The notes below the pieces were generated by a model that saw only the letters and a program-made list of their open reading frames with translations, was not told where the DNA came from and did no database searches. From Mytilisepta virgata (Eukaryota > Mollusca > Bivalvia > Mytilida > Mytilidae), in NCBI GenBank assembly GCA_028015205.1, contig CM051521.1, positions 128,410,614-128,474,613 of the forward strand: a stretch of DNA of 64,000 bases, written 5' to 3'. Made by a program: the position numbers and the translations under genes. Below, piece by piece: positions 46,700 through 62,000 of this stretch (position 1 is the stretch's first letter; the number at the start of each line of letters is the position of its first letter).

Positions 46700-49600
46700 G
46701 TAATGGAAAATGACACAATTTTTTCAAGTAATAGTTGTGTGTATAAACACCAGAACAAAAATTGGAAAATTAAAAGGAAAAAAAATTATCTTGGAAATAC
46801 AACAATACTTCTAAGAAAATAATTAAATCATTCAAAATTATTTAATTTTCTCTAATAAAAAAATGTACAATTTTTTTTTCACTTTTTGTAGTAAAAAGCA
46901 GATGTGGGCATAGATATGAATTAATCTTAATTAAAGAAAAATCATTCTAACCCATTGTCAAATCAGCAAATATTAATTTCAGACAATGGAACAAAATTTT
47001 CCGCTCCTTAAAAATTTTCCACTGATTATCCTCTTATTTAACTTAAAGGACTGACAATAAAACATCAAAAGGCCCTTTAAGGTTCTGTTCAGATAAATAT
47101 CAATATTGTTAAGTATAAATTTGTTTACCTTTATAAGAGTTGACATTGATTATACAGGGATCTAAAAATAAGCCCAAGGACAATCTGTCTAATAATATAA
47201 AGTAAACGTTATCATGTAAAATTACATAACTCTCCTGATATTCCACATTATAGAAAGCCTCAAGTTTTTGATCAAAGGTGTAAATCTATAGATAACATTA
47301 TAATTCCTAATTTGATTGTATGTATTTTTGACACAGTTATAACTGTCCCAAGTCAGGTAGACTTCAATGCTTGACATGTAAATGGTCACATATACAACCT
47401 TTGTCTTATGTGTAGACGTTATAAACATCTTTACAGCTTTTTATTGCAGTTGTTTAAAAAGGAAAAATGAAAAAGTATTTGGAAATGGATGTGTACATAT
47501 TAATATAGCTGTATAAATCCCTCTCTTAAAAATATTATAATAAATACAACATATGACATGTGGTATGAAACCAGAATCCATTCCTAAAAACTTATACCAC
47601 TTTTTGTCTTTCATTTTTATATAAAAATATCCCCCAATTTTTTCCAAAAACAATTTTCCCTTTGCCAGTCAGTATTTTCCATATATTTGACTATAATGCT
47701 GACATAAGCTAAAGACTGATTTAAATAAGTGTAGTATGAGGGGAGATCACTGAGAAGACATTCACCCCTGGACAGATAAACATTTTAAGGTGGACAATAA
47801 CCTTACTGGTTCAATTATAAGAGTATTATAACCTTGTATGACAAGAACTGTTAACATGTATTGTCGGACTGAAGTTTGAACTATAAGTGAGAAAAGAAGA
47901 ATACTATATCTGTAAAGTCATGAAAAGATTCCGGGATTTTCATCAAAATCTATATGTCAAAACATAATTTTTACTGTCTCTGAGATGAATTTGAACACTT
48001 TTAACTATTTTCCACCTTTTATATGATAAAAAAAAATTGAAATAAAAGCAACTGGCTGGGCAAGGGGGCTGGATGGTATTTATTAGGCAACAATGAGATG
48101 AGAATCTATATATTAATTTTCATAGGCTAATCATATACAAATCATCAAGATTTTACAAAGGATGTAAAATTTTCAACAAGATCCCCACCTTTTTTCAAAA
48201 ACTGGTTACAATTTTAAAGGCAGACAATTTGACTTGGAACAGAATATTGTCGAGCAGCAGAACTCTATATATATTACCTATTAGTTTTGGGATTTGTATG
48301 TGCAAAATTTATGTTATGAAACTTAGCTTTACATTGATAACAAATTTGTTAAGAATCATAAAATATCACCAGTAACATACGTTTTCTATTAATAAAAAAA
48401 CGTAAGCACCTCTACAAAAGTTCAGTTCTTTTTTACCAACAAAATGATCTTTTCCTAATGTGATTAAATCAAATAGAATTAGTAGAGTTACAATACTATC
48501 AGTGCAACAGACTTTATAATGGTGGCCGAACTTTTTTAAGCAACTTGTAAGTTGAGATCAGAGGAAAATCCACATCTCTCTAGTGGAATTGGTTATCACA
48601 ATTACGGCATGGTAGATATTGAGGATAAAAATTTTCACCTTATTTACAATATTTTCTTTGTTCAGTACTTGTGCGTAGTCTTCAGTACGTTGTAATGATG
48701 AAATAACTACGTAGATAAAAAAGTAAATTGTATAAGATAATTAAGTGCATTGTTTACCACATTTAGTAAATAGTAAACAAATTTTATTGAAATGTATAGT
48801 AAATATGGAAAAACAAATTGTCGTGTTCAATTTTAAAAATGACAAGTAGCTTGGACTGTTTATATTAATCACCTTTATGTCTTAACTATGACAAACACAG
48901 GTAGAAATAAACCCATATAGTACATTTATGATTCCAAATCATTTTCCTTTTTTAGAAATTATGACACAAGATATTTTTAGCATCTTATTCTGATGTGTTT
49001 TACTTAACAGTCATCTTTATTTCCGGCAAACAATTGAAGGTAAATTAGAAAAAAATGCCTTTCTTCAGACAAATAGTATTATCTTTTTTTCTTATTTTTA
49101 CTGTTTAAAATAACAAAAATGAGATATTTTACTTAAAAAAAAAATTAAAAAGATGTTAATTTTTTCTAATTTTGGCAGTATAATTATTTTAAAACAACAA
49201 ATTAAATTATTTTAACATCTCAGTATTTTCTGAATTTTTTCTTTGTATTGTAATAATCTGTGAAAAACTGAACAAACAATGTATTATGTAAAACCCCTGA
49301 GATGTAAACTGGTGATGTTCAAATAAATAAAATAAATTTCACATGTATATTCAAATTAGCTGTCTATTCACAGACTGACCTTTAATTAACACTTTTTCTA
49401 TTGACAATACCAATGAATATATCATTTAATCCCAGGTGAAAAAGACCTGGACATTGACATTAAAAACTGCTTACTAAACAAAAAAATTAAATAAACAGTT
49501 GTCAATAAAAAAAACATTGACAGATGAATTGGACATTCATTTTTGTCAATTCTTAAAAATATAAATCCATCTTAGATGTTCTGCTTAAAAATATTGCCTG

Positions 49601-50480
49601 AAAAAATGCAGAATGAATAGGGTGCCTTGGGCTGATTTAAAACTTTTTATTTCTTCATTCCTTGTATTCATTGCTTAAGTTTAGTTCACACAAACATTAT
49701 ATTACATGTACACATATAATGTATGTACAGTTTTTTAAAATACAAAGTTTATTTTTACAACCCTTAGAAACAGGAAGAAATGCAAGGTTTTACAGAATTT
49801 TTAGTGCTTAAGCAATGAAAACATACACCATTAACACTGTTAAACAGGAACACATTACAAACTGTACCTGAAAGATTGCACCAGGGTACTAACAGATGAA
49901 ATTATGCCACTAGCATAATGAAATAATATTTTATTTGGCCAATACTATAGGCCATGCAGAATAAAATTGACTCTTATTGTGTTTCAACATTACTGATATA
50001 CCAAAGTAATTGTAAGTTCCAAGACAATCCAGTTAGTATTACAGTCAGTTAACAGCAAGCATTCATTAGATGGTACTTTTAGATCTGGTTATTATACTTG
50101 TTTTTCATTTCAAATAAAATACTATTGAATGAATTGGTGTTCTTCACTAATTTTTACTATACAGGACTTATCGGTTTATTTGTCATAGTGAAAGGGAAAA
50201 AGTTTTACCCATCTCATGTTTATGCCTGCCCCAAGGCTGCAGCTTTTATCAGTAATTGCCCATTTCTTTAGTATGATTTTGTATTTGAGAGTAAATGTTT
50301 TATTTCACACATTCTTTGGTTATGGTTGAATTTCTTGTTAATATTTAAATAACGTCAGATAAGAGCTTGTTTTTCAATAAAGGTACATGCTCTTTGTTGA
50401 AGGTTTAACGAAAGATCTATTTATTCTTTTCAGATTTTCATTTCAGGGTTGTTGTGTCATCAACATTCACCCAATGTCTC
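46700..50480. other. Long AT-rich non-coding stretch
   Basis: No coding structure, RNA or clear repeat recognised across 3.8 kb. It lies downstream of the collagen stop, in the direction of its 3' UTR. Confidence 0.35.
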
Positions 50481-50487
50481 CTCTCAT

Positions 50488-51180
50488 TTTTGGCTCTCCG
50501 GACCGTAGGTCCGAGAGCCTTATGCTGTGGGTAGCAGAATTTTCGTGATTTTGTGAGCTCGAGATCTCCAAAACGGTAACTTACTGCAAATTGTGCATTT
50601 GGATGCATTCGGTATTTAGGCTGAAGTTGTGCATGCTTTTTTCAAATCTAGTTTTACAGGTGTGGAATGCGAAATTTTGTAATGACCTATATTCCCATAT
50701 TCCCATATTCCCATTATACACCATTGTAACAAAACAGTTAAAGTCCTTGACATATAATTAAAGTTGCACCGGCTGAATGTTGATAAGAGAAACAAATGGA
50801 TTACCTATTCATCTTGTAAATTATACACACACAACAGTTAATACAAGATTTGAATGACACCTATACGTATTAAAGTTTTAGGAAGATACCTAATGATACC
50901 TAATGATATTTGGGTAAATATATACACATGAAAGCATCAGGGGTAAAGAAGGCGGAGTGTATATATTATTGAGCTTTGCTCAATTTTTAGGTAAAAATAA
51001 ATACTTGAGATCTCTTTGTTTAACGGTCAGTTGTGCAGTGTTTTGCATAGAGAATATCATGTAAAAACTAGATATAGTACCTTCATAACAAAAATCAATT
51101 GCTTTCTTCAAAAGCATGTGGAAATGCTAAGATTGAAATGAAAATACCGGAGAGCCACGTGGCCATTGGCCTCTTGTTAT
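50488..51180 (-). mobile_element. Repeat element with 11-bp inverted ends and caagaggcc head
   Basis: tggctctccgg at 50491-50501 is repeated inverted at 51147-51157. The minus strand begins taacaagaggccaatggcca, the same head type as the composite repeats in this window. No coding capacity. Confidence 0.5.
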
Positions 51181-53034
51181 GTACCATATAGGTTGCATGT
51201 CATAAAATACATCAGGTATGATTGGCTGAAAAGAATCATGCAATTTACATGAATATCTTTCACAACTTGATGAGTTGATATGTCATCACAGGTTTCTGAG
51301 AAATAGACAAAAATGCAAAAATTTATGCAATGGCATTGTAGCATAAAAGGTAGGTCATAGTGACGCAAATGTCACCAAGTAGTGTTCTTCTATAAAAGAC
51401 AACTACAGCAATATTATTGCTATATTACCATAGCTTTTTTAAAATATAGACTTCAATGCAAAAATTTAATCAGTTATGGGGACTCAAAGGTGGCTGTCGT
51501 GTGTTTACTAAATTCATAGCCCATTTGTAGATGCGGGAACTAAAAAAAAATAATTAACAATCTGTTTTGTTAAATAGTATCAAAGATATATACTTTGCTG
51601 GATATATCAAACAACTAAAAATAATCATACAAGTAATTTCTCATAATGTGTAAATTTACAATATAAATGAATTATTCATGAAAGTCAGACCATTTTAATT
51701 GCTAATTGGACTTTGATATGATCATAAAACAATAAATGTCAATAATTAAACATCCTTGACAAGAAATTGGACAAAAATTCATCTGTCCTTGAAATTTACA
51801 AAAGATTATTAAATGTTCTGTAAATAAACCATTATCTAAACAAGATAAATAGTTACACCTGTCAAGGTAGCTGGTTCATACACATGCTCTTCAGAGACCA
51901 TATACAAAATGTGAACAATTCACATCTGTTCTTTTGCAAATATTGACAGGAATGACATGGTTTCAGGTAAAAGAACAAAAGACTGTTGACATCAAAAATT
52001 CCAGTTTTAATAGTTACAATTAAAAGTTCCAAAAGTTTATATAAAACAAACCAAGAAATGAGTCTGTTAGACAAGGGTTGCTTTATCTTCATGAACACAA
52101 GATTCTTGTTTATTAATTACGAGGGGAAATCATTTTTAGAATTATTTCAGTTATATTTTAGTCAGATATTATATCATGCTTGTATGAGTTATGGTTCCAA
52201 AATAATCTATTACATCAGAGTATTTTAGCAGTGTAGTACTTCTACTTCTACCATTACGCGGCCACCATCAATACACTGATTATTCTGCCACTTTTGGATG
52301 CGCATGTAAATTATTTTAAAGAAAAAAGAGTGGATTGTGCTATACATTCTATAAACAGTGTAGTTAAAAACTCCCTGGACAGTGGTCTAGTTCATCTTAT
52401 TTAGGTAAGTCTTAGTGGAAAAGTTATTATCACTGATTTTGAGAATTTACTGCACAAAGCTAGATTTTGGAAAGCCTTTAGCTGGATTGATTTAATTCTT
52501 TATAGATTATTCTATCTGTCTGTTTTAATGCTGAATGGTAAAATTTGATTTCAATATATATCCTGGAAGACTCTCAGATCTTCAATTTTTCAGAAAGATA
52601 CATAGTAATAGAATAGAGAATGGAAACAGGAATGTGTCAAAGAGACAACAACCCGACAAAAGAGCAGAAATCAGCTCAAGGCTACAAATGGGTCTTCACC
52701 GCAGTGAGAAAATCCTGCACCCATATATTAAAGTAATCAACTGTGAGATAAAAATTACTTGAGTCAGTTGAATTGCAAACATTACAATCCAACTTTGGTA
52801 AATATCCTAGAAGACTCGTAGACTTAAAATTTCGGGAAAGTACCTAGCATCCATATATTAAAGTCATCAACTGTGAAAAACACAATTCCCCATCCACTCA
52901 CTTGCCCATAATAGAGTGCCAAACAAAATTAACCTGAGTTTTTCATTGACAAATCCAGTTTAAAATTCAGCAATAGAACCTTTAAAATCTTTTGTGCAGT
53001 TCCTTCTCCCAGTACATGACTTAAGTATACCTGT
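51181..53034. other. Probable proximal 3' UTR and downstream spacer of the collagen
   Basis: Follows the collagen stop at 53035 on the minus strand. Contains a diverged piece of the 15560-16490 repeat at 52550-52880 (ccaactttggtaaatatcct). No gene seen. Confidence 0.4.
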
Positions 53035-56000
53035 TCATGGCTTGATTTCACAACCAGGAAGTACATTTCCATCTTTATCTACAGCACAAGACATTCCCTA
53101 AAATACATATGTATAACCATCATATTACATGCATAATTAAGCCATGCTAAAACAATATAAACTATACTGTGAAGACATACATATTCCAAAGTATAAGGTA
53201 CTATACTGTGAAGACATGTATTCCAAAGTATCAGATACTATTCTGTGAAGACATATATTCCAAATTATCAGATACTATTTAGGATATAAGTGTAATGTAT
53301 TTTAATATTTTATTGTGGATTTGATGGTTAAAAATTGAGTGTATTGGTGACATGTTAATTGGAGCCTGTGAAGAGATATTTGCAGCTATCAAATCAAATG
53401 CCATCAAATTTTAAAATGCAATATTGTTATTTCCATTCTAATGCAAATTTAAAGATTTAAATAAAAAAAGATTTTTTGAAATCTGCATGGAAATATAGTT
53501 TTGCATGTGCCATCACCTTTGGTGGTATGAACAGCAGAATTGATAGCATGAAATTTTCAATGTGATCCAAAGAAAACCATAAAGAGTAATTAATTATGTA
53601 ATTAAAAGTAGAGGCTCAGAGGGCTGAGCCTGTACTCTCACCCGGCATGAAAGCTGTTTTTATATTGATGTACCTCATAGATGTCACTTCTCCCTGTCAT
53701 TATGAAGTGTGGTAAGCCTTGTTAGGACCAAACTTATCTGCATCTGCTTTTTGTGAAGTTTCGGTTCATTTGGCCCAGTGGTTTCAGAGTAAGATTTTTT
53801 GTTGTAAATAAGCCAATCAGAAAACAAGAATTGTTTGTGACAGCCATGTTTGTTATTCAACTGGAACAAAATGAGGGATAAAGGACCTTCCATAGACACC
53901 TTCTGTCAACCTTGGCTCTATTTGGCCAAGCAGTTTCAGAGAATTTTTTTTTTTAAATCAACCAATCAGAAATAAAAATTGCACATGGTAACCATGTTTG
54001 TTGCCCGATCAGAGAAACAAATTAATTTTTAATCAAACAATGAGAAGCAATAATTGCCCATGACAGCCATGTTTGTTGCCCGATTTAGATGAAATGAGGA
54101 AATTTTGTAAAGAACCTCCCATAGATGCTTCCTGTCAAGTTTCATTCAAAGGAAAAGGTATGAAAAGAACCAATTTATTGCCCCCCTTAAAGAATTACTA
54201 AATTTAACTACACTTTAACAACAACAAATATCATCTTTTTGTAAGCAGGAAATTTTATACTTATAAAAAATTCCTTATATTTGGACAATCTATGTCCCAT
54301 AACTCTGGCATGACAAAAGTGAAAATCGTTAAAAAGTATACAAACCCTCAAACCACCATTTTTAAGAATGTGTAAAAGTTTGAAAAAAAACAGTCAAAGC
54401 ATACTGGAGTTAGTGCTCAACATGTGAAAAATTGCTTAAATTTGGACAATCTAAGTCCAATACTTCTGGAATGACAAAAGTGAAAATAGTCAAAAAGTAT
54501 ACAGACCCTCAAACCACCATTTGTAATAATGTGTTAAAGTTTGAAGAAATTCAGTCAAGACGTACTTCAATAAATGTGCAACATGTGAAAAATTGTTTTT
54601 TATTGGAAAATCTAAGTCCCATAACTCTGGAACGACAAAAGTGAAAATTATAAAAAAAGTATACACACCCTCAGACTATCATTTGTAATAATTTGTTAAA
54701 GTTTGAAGAAAATCAGTCAAGGTATACTCAAGTTAGTGTGAAAAATTGCTTATAATTAGACAATCTAAGTTCCATAACTCCAGAATGACAAAATTGAAAA
54801 TCGTCAAATTCGAAAGGGAGCTTTCTTCCATCAATACTAATTTTGTGTTAAAATTTCATGAGAATTGATTGAAGCAAATTTGAGTTACGGTACGAAGTGT
54901 TGACTTATGGATGGATGGATGGATGGAAACATTGTTATATCATAATTTGTCACCTCTGCGACTGGGGTAAAAAGACCTATTTCTGTCTTTCCTATATTAT
55001 AATTGTCAAATTCTTTATTGCTACCATTAGACATTATCAGAAGAACATTGAAAAATGCCTCAAATAAGAACAAATTCAAAAGATTTTATAGATAAAAATA
55101 AATGAGCCAAAGCAAGTACCAGTACTATAAAAACATTTCAATGCAACCTTTTAGTACCTTTCCCATCCTCACAAGTTAGGGGTCCTGTGTCCTAGTTCAG
55201 CTATGCAACACACTCAAATACCCCTGACATGTGAGGATGTACTCACCCTGACTTGTATTTATTTCTAGAAAAACTGTCACAAAGCATTTACGTGATGAAA
55301 AAAAGCTCATGCAATTTTCTTGAAAATGGCAGACATATAGGACATATGTGCACTATTGCTATGGCTTCATCAACTATATACATGTGTCAGACAGAATATT
55401 TTGGTACACATACAAACATTTTTAGCAATTTTACTCTTCAGTTCTGAAGTTAACAAAATCAATATTTCTGGAGACAAAAGTAACCTTGGCATGCATTCTC
55501 CTATCTTTTTGTACTGGAAACTGATATTTTCCCATTCAATCTTACAAAAAAGTAAAGGGAATATTCTTATTATAAAGTGACAATAACATGCATTCAAAAA
55601 GTAAGGTATCTTGAAACAGTCAAATGGATGTTTTATATTATCCAAGGGAAGTAACTCAATGTAAGTCATAAATGATAAATTCAGATCCTGACTTTTTAAC
55701 AATTCAGTGTTTAGTTAAATCTATGCATTAAAAAATATTTATTTCAGTGGCTTGTTGTTGTCTTGGCAATTTTAAATTTTGTCAAATTACAATTGGTATC
55801 ATGGAATAATTGACCAAATTAATATTGGCAAGATGGGTGTAATTTAACTAAAGTCAGATTTACAGTGTGGGAATGGAACTGTACGGTTTTGTTATATTTG
55901 AGATAATTTAAAGTAGCTGCACAAGTAAATAAATAAGGTAATGTTAATTTTCCTTTTATATTGACTTTGACTTTTTTTTCAAAAATGTTAACCTAATGAT

Positions 56001-59000
56001 AAGACTTTGTGTATAGTTTTTCATCAAATTTAACATTGATATATATATACCATTACCAGTAGTGCTAAATCTTAAGAAATGTATAATACTAAATATTGTG
56101 CACTGTACAATCACTTGTCCGTAAACAACTTTTGACTGTATCATCACTTGGAGCATTTCTGTAAAGTCATTTGAGAGCAGTCTCATAGATTTTGCTGGAG
56201 TGTTCTTAAAGAAGATCAATTTACCAGTAACTCTTTTATGTATTCGCAATACCCTTAAGAAATACATATAAGAAATACAATCAACACATATTTTTTTCAC
56301 TGTTATTAAAAAATTGTATATAATGTCTACACAACATCATTTACATTCTATCGTTTATTCTTAATAGTTACTTTTCTATTTCAAGTCAATCAAGCTGACC
56401 TTAATCATTTAGACACGTTTTCACTCACAAACAAGTAAAATTTACCTTGTTATAAACAAAATGTTCAACTTTTTTTATTTTAAATATCTCAGATGGATTA
56501 TTAATGAAAACTTTGTTCTAAACCACACGGATTGCTGTACTTGATATAAAAACGTTATGAACATCATAAATGTACGATGTGATGATAATGTATAGACCTA
56601 AGCACTTATGAATTATGAATTTTATTTAAAAATAAGAATTTATTGTATAACGACATAATATCACCCAAAGAACGTAAATAAAACTTAGCGTGCAATATTA
56701 TACAATTATTGTCTTTTGATAAACAATAACAATACTTTATTTTCAAACATTCAGACACATATTCATGTGTAACAAGAGGCAAAATATATAATCATATATA
56801 TGGTTGCTACAGAACAATGTTAACGTAACCATTGAGAGTATAATTACAGTATTTTAACTATTTTATTAATGAAAAGGGATAAATTCTTCAGAACTTTAAT
56901 ACTGCAAAATGAAAACAGCCCTTTCCTTGATAATATAATATTTCAAAATAAAAACATTGTAAAAATGAAAATGAAATTTTTAAGACCCTCATTTAAATCA
57001 TTTTGAAGAAGACACATTTTTACCTTGTACTAAATTTTTGTGATTCTCATAATTTATGTGATTTCAATTATAACCAAATGGACTTCAGGATTCCTTTATA
57101 CTTTGATATGAGTAGACATTTCCTGTCCAAGGGTTCTTTCGACTCAGGGGGTGACCCTTTGATATTCTTGGGATAGGGTTTGGGGAGAAGAAGGATTTTT
57201 TAAATAAATATTAAAAAGGTAAAGAATTGAATATTTCAACTGAAAAATATTCCTCCAGCATCCTCCCTGCCCACCTTCCCAAGCCCATCCAAAGAAACGA
57301 AAATAGTCGTCAAATTAAAATTTCAGTGATTAATTTTAAAAATCCAGCGAAAATGGTGTCTGAAAAAAAAAGAAGAATTTATTAGTAGATTTTTGTTCAA
57401 CTGATTGGGCGGAGCTTAAATTTTAATTTGCAAAAAGAGAATCTATTTGAAAACGTGTATGATAACGATTATTGCCGAAATAATAGTGCAGACAAGGAAG
57501 AATCAATACAATGCACATACAATGAATTTTATGAATTTGGCCAAGCAATTGTACATTAAAGGCCCAAGTGATTGTACAGTAAGAGCGCAAGTGATTGTAC
57601 AGCCAATAAAATGCTCCGACTTAAAGACATGGACTTTATTTAAAAACCACAAGAACAATGGTAATTAAACTTTCATAGAAGTAGGACTATATATAATCAA
57701 AGTGTTAAATGCTTAAAATATGGTACTTATGATTTGTTTTAGTATGTTTTTTGGCAAATTGTATTGTTGTATGACGAATTTTGTCACTTTACTTGGATCT
57801 CCACGATTTAAAGGAAACTGTTTGAATATATATGATGTTTTCATAATTTGATTAGTGTATTTTTACATGTAGAATGTTTTCATTACAAAATCATGAAGTA
57901 AAAACTTCATATAGTAGTGTGTGCGTAAATCAAACCTTACATTCTCCAACTTGTTATTCAAGCAAGTGACGAGCCCTCACTTGACAGTCTCCCGAGTGAC
58001 CAAATTGTCAAACTAGAGGCTCAGAGGGCTGAGCCTGTATCACTCACCTGGCACGTCATTTTTTTTATGTACCTCAAGAGAGAAGTCACTTTTCAGTTTC
58101 ATTATGAAGTGTGGTTAGCCTTGTAGGAACAAATTTTTCTTCATCAAGCTCCTCCTACTTACAGGTCATAATATTCTAAAATTTGGCGAATCTCCAGAAG
58201 ATTTTTGCATATATTTCCCATTGGATCTTATGTTAACCTAAGTCCTCTGCTGAAGGCCATTTTGAATTAGGTATCGGCAGCCCCAGAGTAACAACACTTG
58301 GTGAGCACATTGAGAGGAACATTCAGACTATGTTTGGTTTCAAGCAATTCTGCGGTTCTGTATATTTTTGTTATATGTCATAGTCACTTTTTGTCAAGTT
58401 TGGCTCTATTTGGCCAAGCAGTTTAAGAGTAGAATTTTTCTTTTAAATCAACCAATCAAAAACAAGAATTGCCCATGGTGGCCATGTTTGTGTCACCCGA
58501 TCTTGACAAAATGAGGAAAAAACCTCCAACAGATGCATCCAGTCAAGTCTCATTCCCTTTGGCCAAGCGGTTTCAAAGAAGAAAATTATCAACGGATGAA
58601 AGACAAGAACTGCCAATCGCGGCCATGTTTGTTGCCTGATTAGGACGAAATGAGGAAACTTTGTATAGAACCTCCCAATTACATGCTTTCTGTCAAGTTT
58701 CGTTCCATTTGGCCAAGCGACTTCAGAGAATTTTTTTTATATCACCCAATCAGAAACAAGAACTGTACATGGCGACCATATTTGTATTCCGATTGTGACA
58801 AAATGAGTAAACTTTATAAAGGACCTCCCATATATGCTTCCTGTGAGGTTTTGTTTCACTTGGGCAAGCAATATCAGAGGAGAAGATTCTTTTATATAAG
58901 CCAATCAGAAACAAGACTGCCAATGGTGACCATATATGTACTCCAATCAGGATGAAATAAAAGAAATTTTGCAAAGAACCTCCCATAGATGATTCCTGTC

Positions 59001-62000
59001 AAGTTGCGTTCCATTTGGCCATGCAGTTCCAGAGAAAAATTTTTTTTTTTAATCAACCAATGAGAAACAAGAATTGCTTATGGTAGCCATGTCTTTTTAC
59101 CGAACACTTAGGAAACTTTGTAAAGAACCTCCCAACGATGCTTTCTGTCAAGTTTAATTCTATTTTTCCAAGTGATTTCAGAGGAGAAGATTTTTTTATA
59201 TCAACCAATCAGAAACAAGAACTGCCCATGGTGGCCATATCTGTAGTCCAATCGGGATGAAATGAGAAAATTTTATAAAGGACCTCCCATATATGCTTCC
59301 TGTCAAGTTTTGTTCCATTTGGCACACCAGTTTTACAGAAGATTTTTGAAAACTCAGCCATTCAAAAACAACAATTGCCCGTGGTGGCCATGTTTGTTGT
59401 CCGATCAGGACAAAATGAGCAAACTTTATGAAGAACCTTACATAGATGCTTCCTGCCAAATTTAATTCCATTTTGCCCAGTGGTTTCAGAGGAGAAGATT
59501 GAAATGTGAAAAGTTAACGGACACACGGAGATGGACGCTCGACGGGTGCCAAGTGATGACAATAGCTCACACGGACTTTGGCCAGGTGAGCTAAAAACGT
59601 ACAGTTCCATTCCCACCCTGTGAATTACATAATATTAAACAACATAAACACTTGTAGGGTTTATTGGGGTTTTATAACGACCAGTGACCAGTTTTTATTG
59701 GGACAGAAATCCAGAGTATCTTTGGATAGAAAACTGGCAATCCTTTCCAATCAAGACAGAGACTGAATACATCTCATCAGCTCACTACTGACAGGATAGT
59801 GATCTTTAGTAGTCATAACGCAATCTCTAAACCACTAATTCCACAAATAAAAATTATACAGAAAATTTTAAAATCATGCACTAAATAAAACACATCAAAT
59901 AACCCAAATTGGACTATAGTATACATGTTATATACCAAAAAAATATTACTATTGTGTTCATATTTTACTTTTTTTTTAACTACATATTTATATATTTTAC
60001 TAATATTTCATATATCTGTATGATGTTTTACACATTATCTATTCACAAGCCACTTGTTGTTCAGTTATTTGTTGGTATGTAATTTTCACCTTGTTCTTCA
60101 AATATTAAACTAAGTTCAGATGTGACAGCCATCTTGGTTTACAGTCCAAATCATTTGACATAATTCTGAAAGAAGACCATCTAGGACCATTGCTGCCGAG
60201 TCTGGTTCTAATTGGCTAAGTGGTTTCAGACAAGAAATTTTTAAATGAATTTTCCCATATGTCCTATGTTAAACTAACTTCGGCTGTGTCGGCCATCTTG
60301 GTTGACAGTCCGGGTCATTAGACATAATTCTGACCATCTAGGTTTCATAGTAGAAGGTTTTTTAAATCCATCCCACTTTTTTTCTATTTTTAATAACAGG
60401 GGCCATGTCCATTGGAAGTAGGGGATGATGGAAATTTTTTGGAAGAGGGCCAGCCAAGGACCATTCCACCAAAGTTTGGTCTAAATTTGCCCAGTAGTTT
60501 CAGAGGAGAAGATCTTTAAAGGAAAATTTAAGATGATGACCAAAGACAGACGCAAAGTGATGGCAATAGCTCACCAGGACCAGGTGAGCTAAAAAGAGGA
60601 TTTGAAATTGTTCAATATATATGCACAACTAAATTATGATTGTTTGTTTTGGTTTTTTTTGGGGGGGGGAGGCAGTTGTGTTTTATGCCATTATATATAA
60701 ACATCGATTTTTTTTGTAAAGAACAATCAACTTTATCTGGAAATCTGCTGCTATCATGTCAAAATTGACCAAAATTACAATTTCATTGCCACGTTAAATG
60801 TTTTTTAAAGATTTTAAAAATATAATGTATCCAAAACAAATACCCCCCCCAAAAAACATAATCAGACAGTCCTTGGAGACAACACTGCTCACCTTGTGTA
60901 GTGATATTTATCTGTACAAACATAGACTGCTTCAAATAGGCCAAGTAGTTCAAAGAAAAACATAATCAGACAGTCCTTGGAGATAACACTGCTCACCTTG
61001 TGTAGTAATATTTATCTGTACAACCATAGGCTGCTTCAAATAGGCCACATAGTTCAAAGCAAAACATATGGAAAATAATATTTGGCCAAAATTTCTTTCT
61101 TGATAATAGACACTATATTGGTCCATGACTGGTGCAACTAGTTAAGTCTATTTGAATGGATCCACAATACACCTGTCCCATAAAGTCTGGTCTCAAATCT
61201 TTTAAAGGGATGAAGTTTTTAGTTTCAGCCATATTTGTCCAAGCTCATTACATTTAAGAGGAAGAAAAACCCCAGTTGTACTACCCACTGCTTTCAGAGA
61301 AAGATTTTTTGTAAGTCTTTTTGACATACAAGAGACAATGGATAGACGACATATATAAAGATATGGAAACTACTCCTGTAGCACTTTATGCCAGACCAAA
61401 TTCAATCAATAAAGATACCTTCATGCAAAATGGTGCATGCCTTAAGATGATGGTCATATATAAATAACTGAAATGTAACTGCATGCAACAGATATGTCAT
61501 ACAGATACCTTCTGTCCATAATCACACCCAGGTAGAGGTAGGCCATTGTCTCCTATAGGGCATGGGGCATCTAATCCTGGACTACCCTGTATTACAAAGT
61601 ATTTATGTGAAGAAAAACAAGGACATAGAGCAGTTAAAAATTAAAGCTAATCCCCTTGCCCATTTCTCTGATATCAGAGTTGAATGGATCTAAATTTATG
61701 CATAGAGTTGATCTAGATTTATGCATAGAGTAGAATGGATCTAGATTTATTCATAGAGTTGAATGGATCTAGATTTATGCATAGATCTAGTTACTATCCA
61801 AGATATTTGCACTGACAAAATATTTCTTTATGACTTGTAAATGCTCAGATCTGGATCTTAATGCTAAACTTAAACAAAGTCATTCATCCATACAAATTCG
61901 GTCAACGTGACTTTAATTTTAATATGGACCTTTGTTACTATCCAAAATATCATACATCTGACTTATAGCTGCTTAAATCTGGAGCTTAATACAGTTCATT

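Noticed and set aside
55370..56300. Minus-strand frames of 110 and 114 codons in the collagen intron
   Set aside because: No recognisable domains and no splice or context support.
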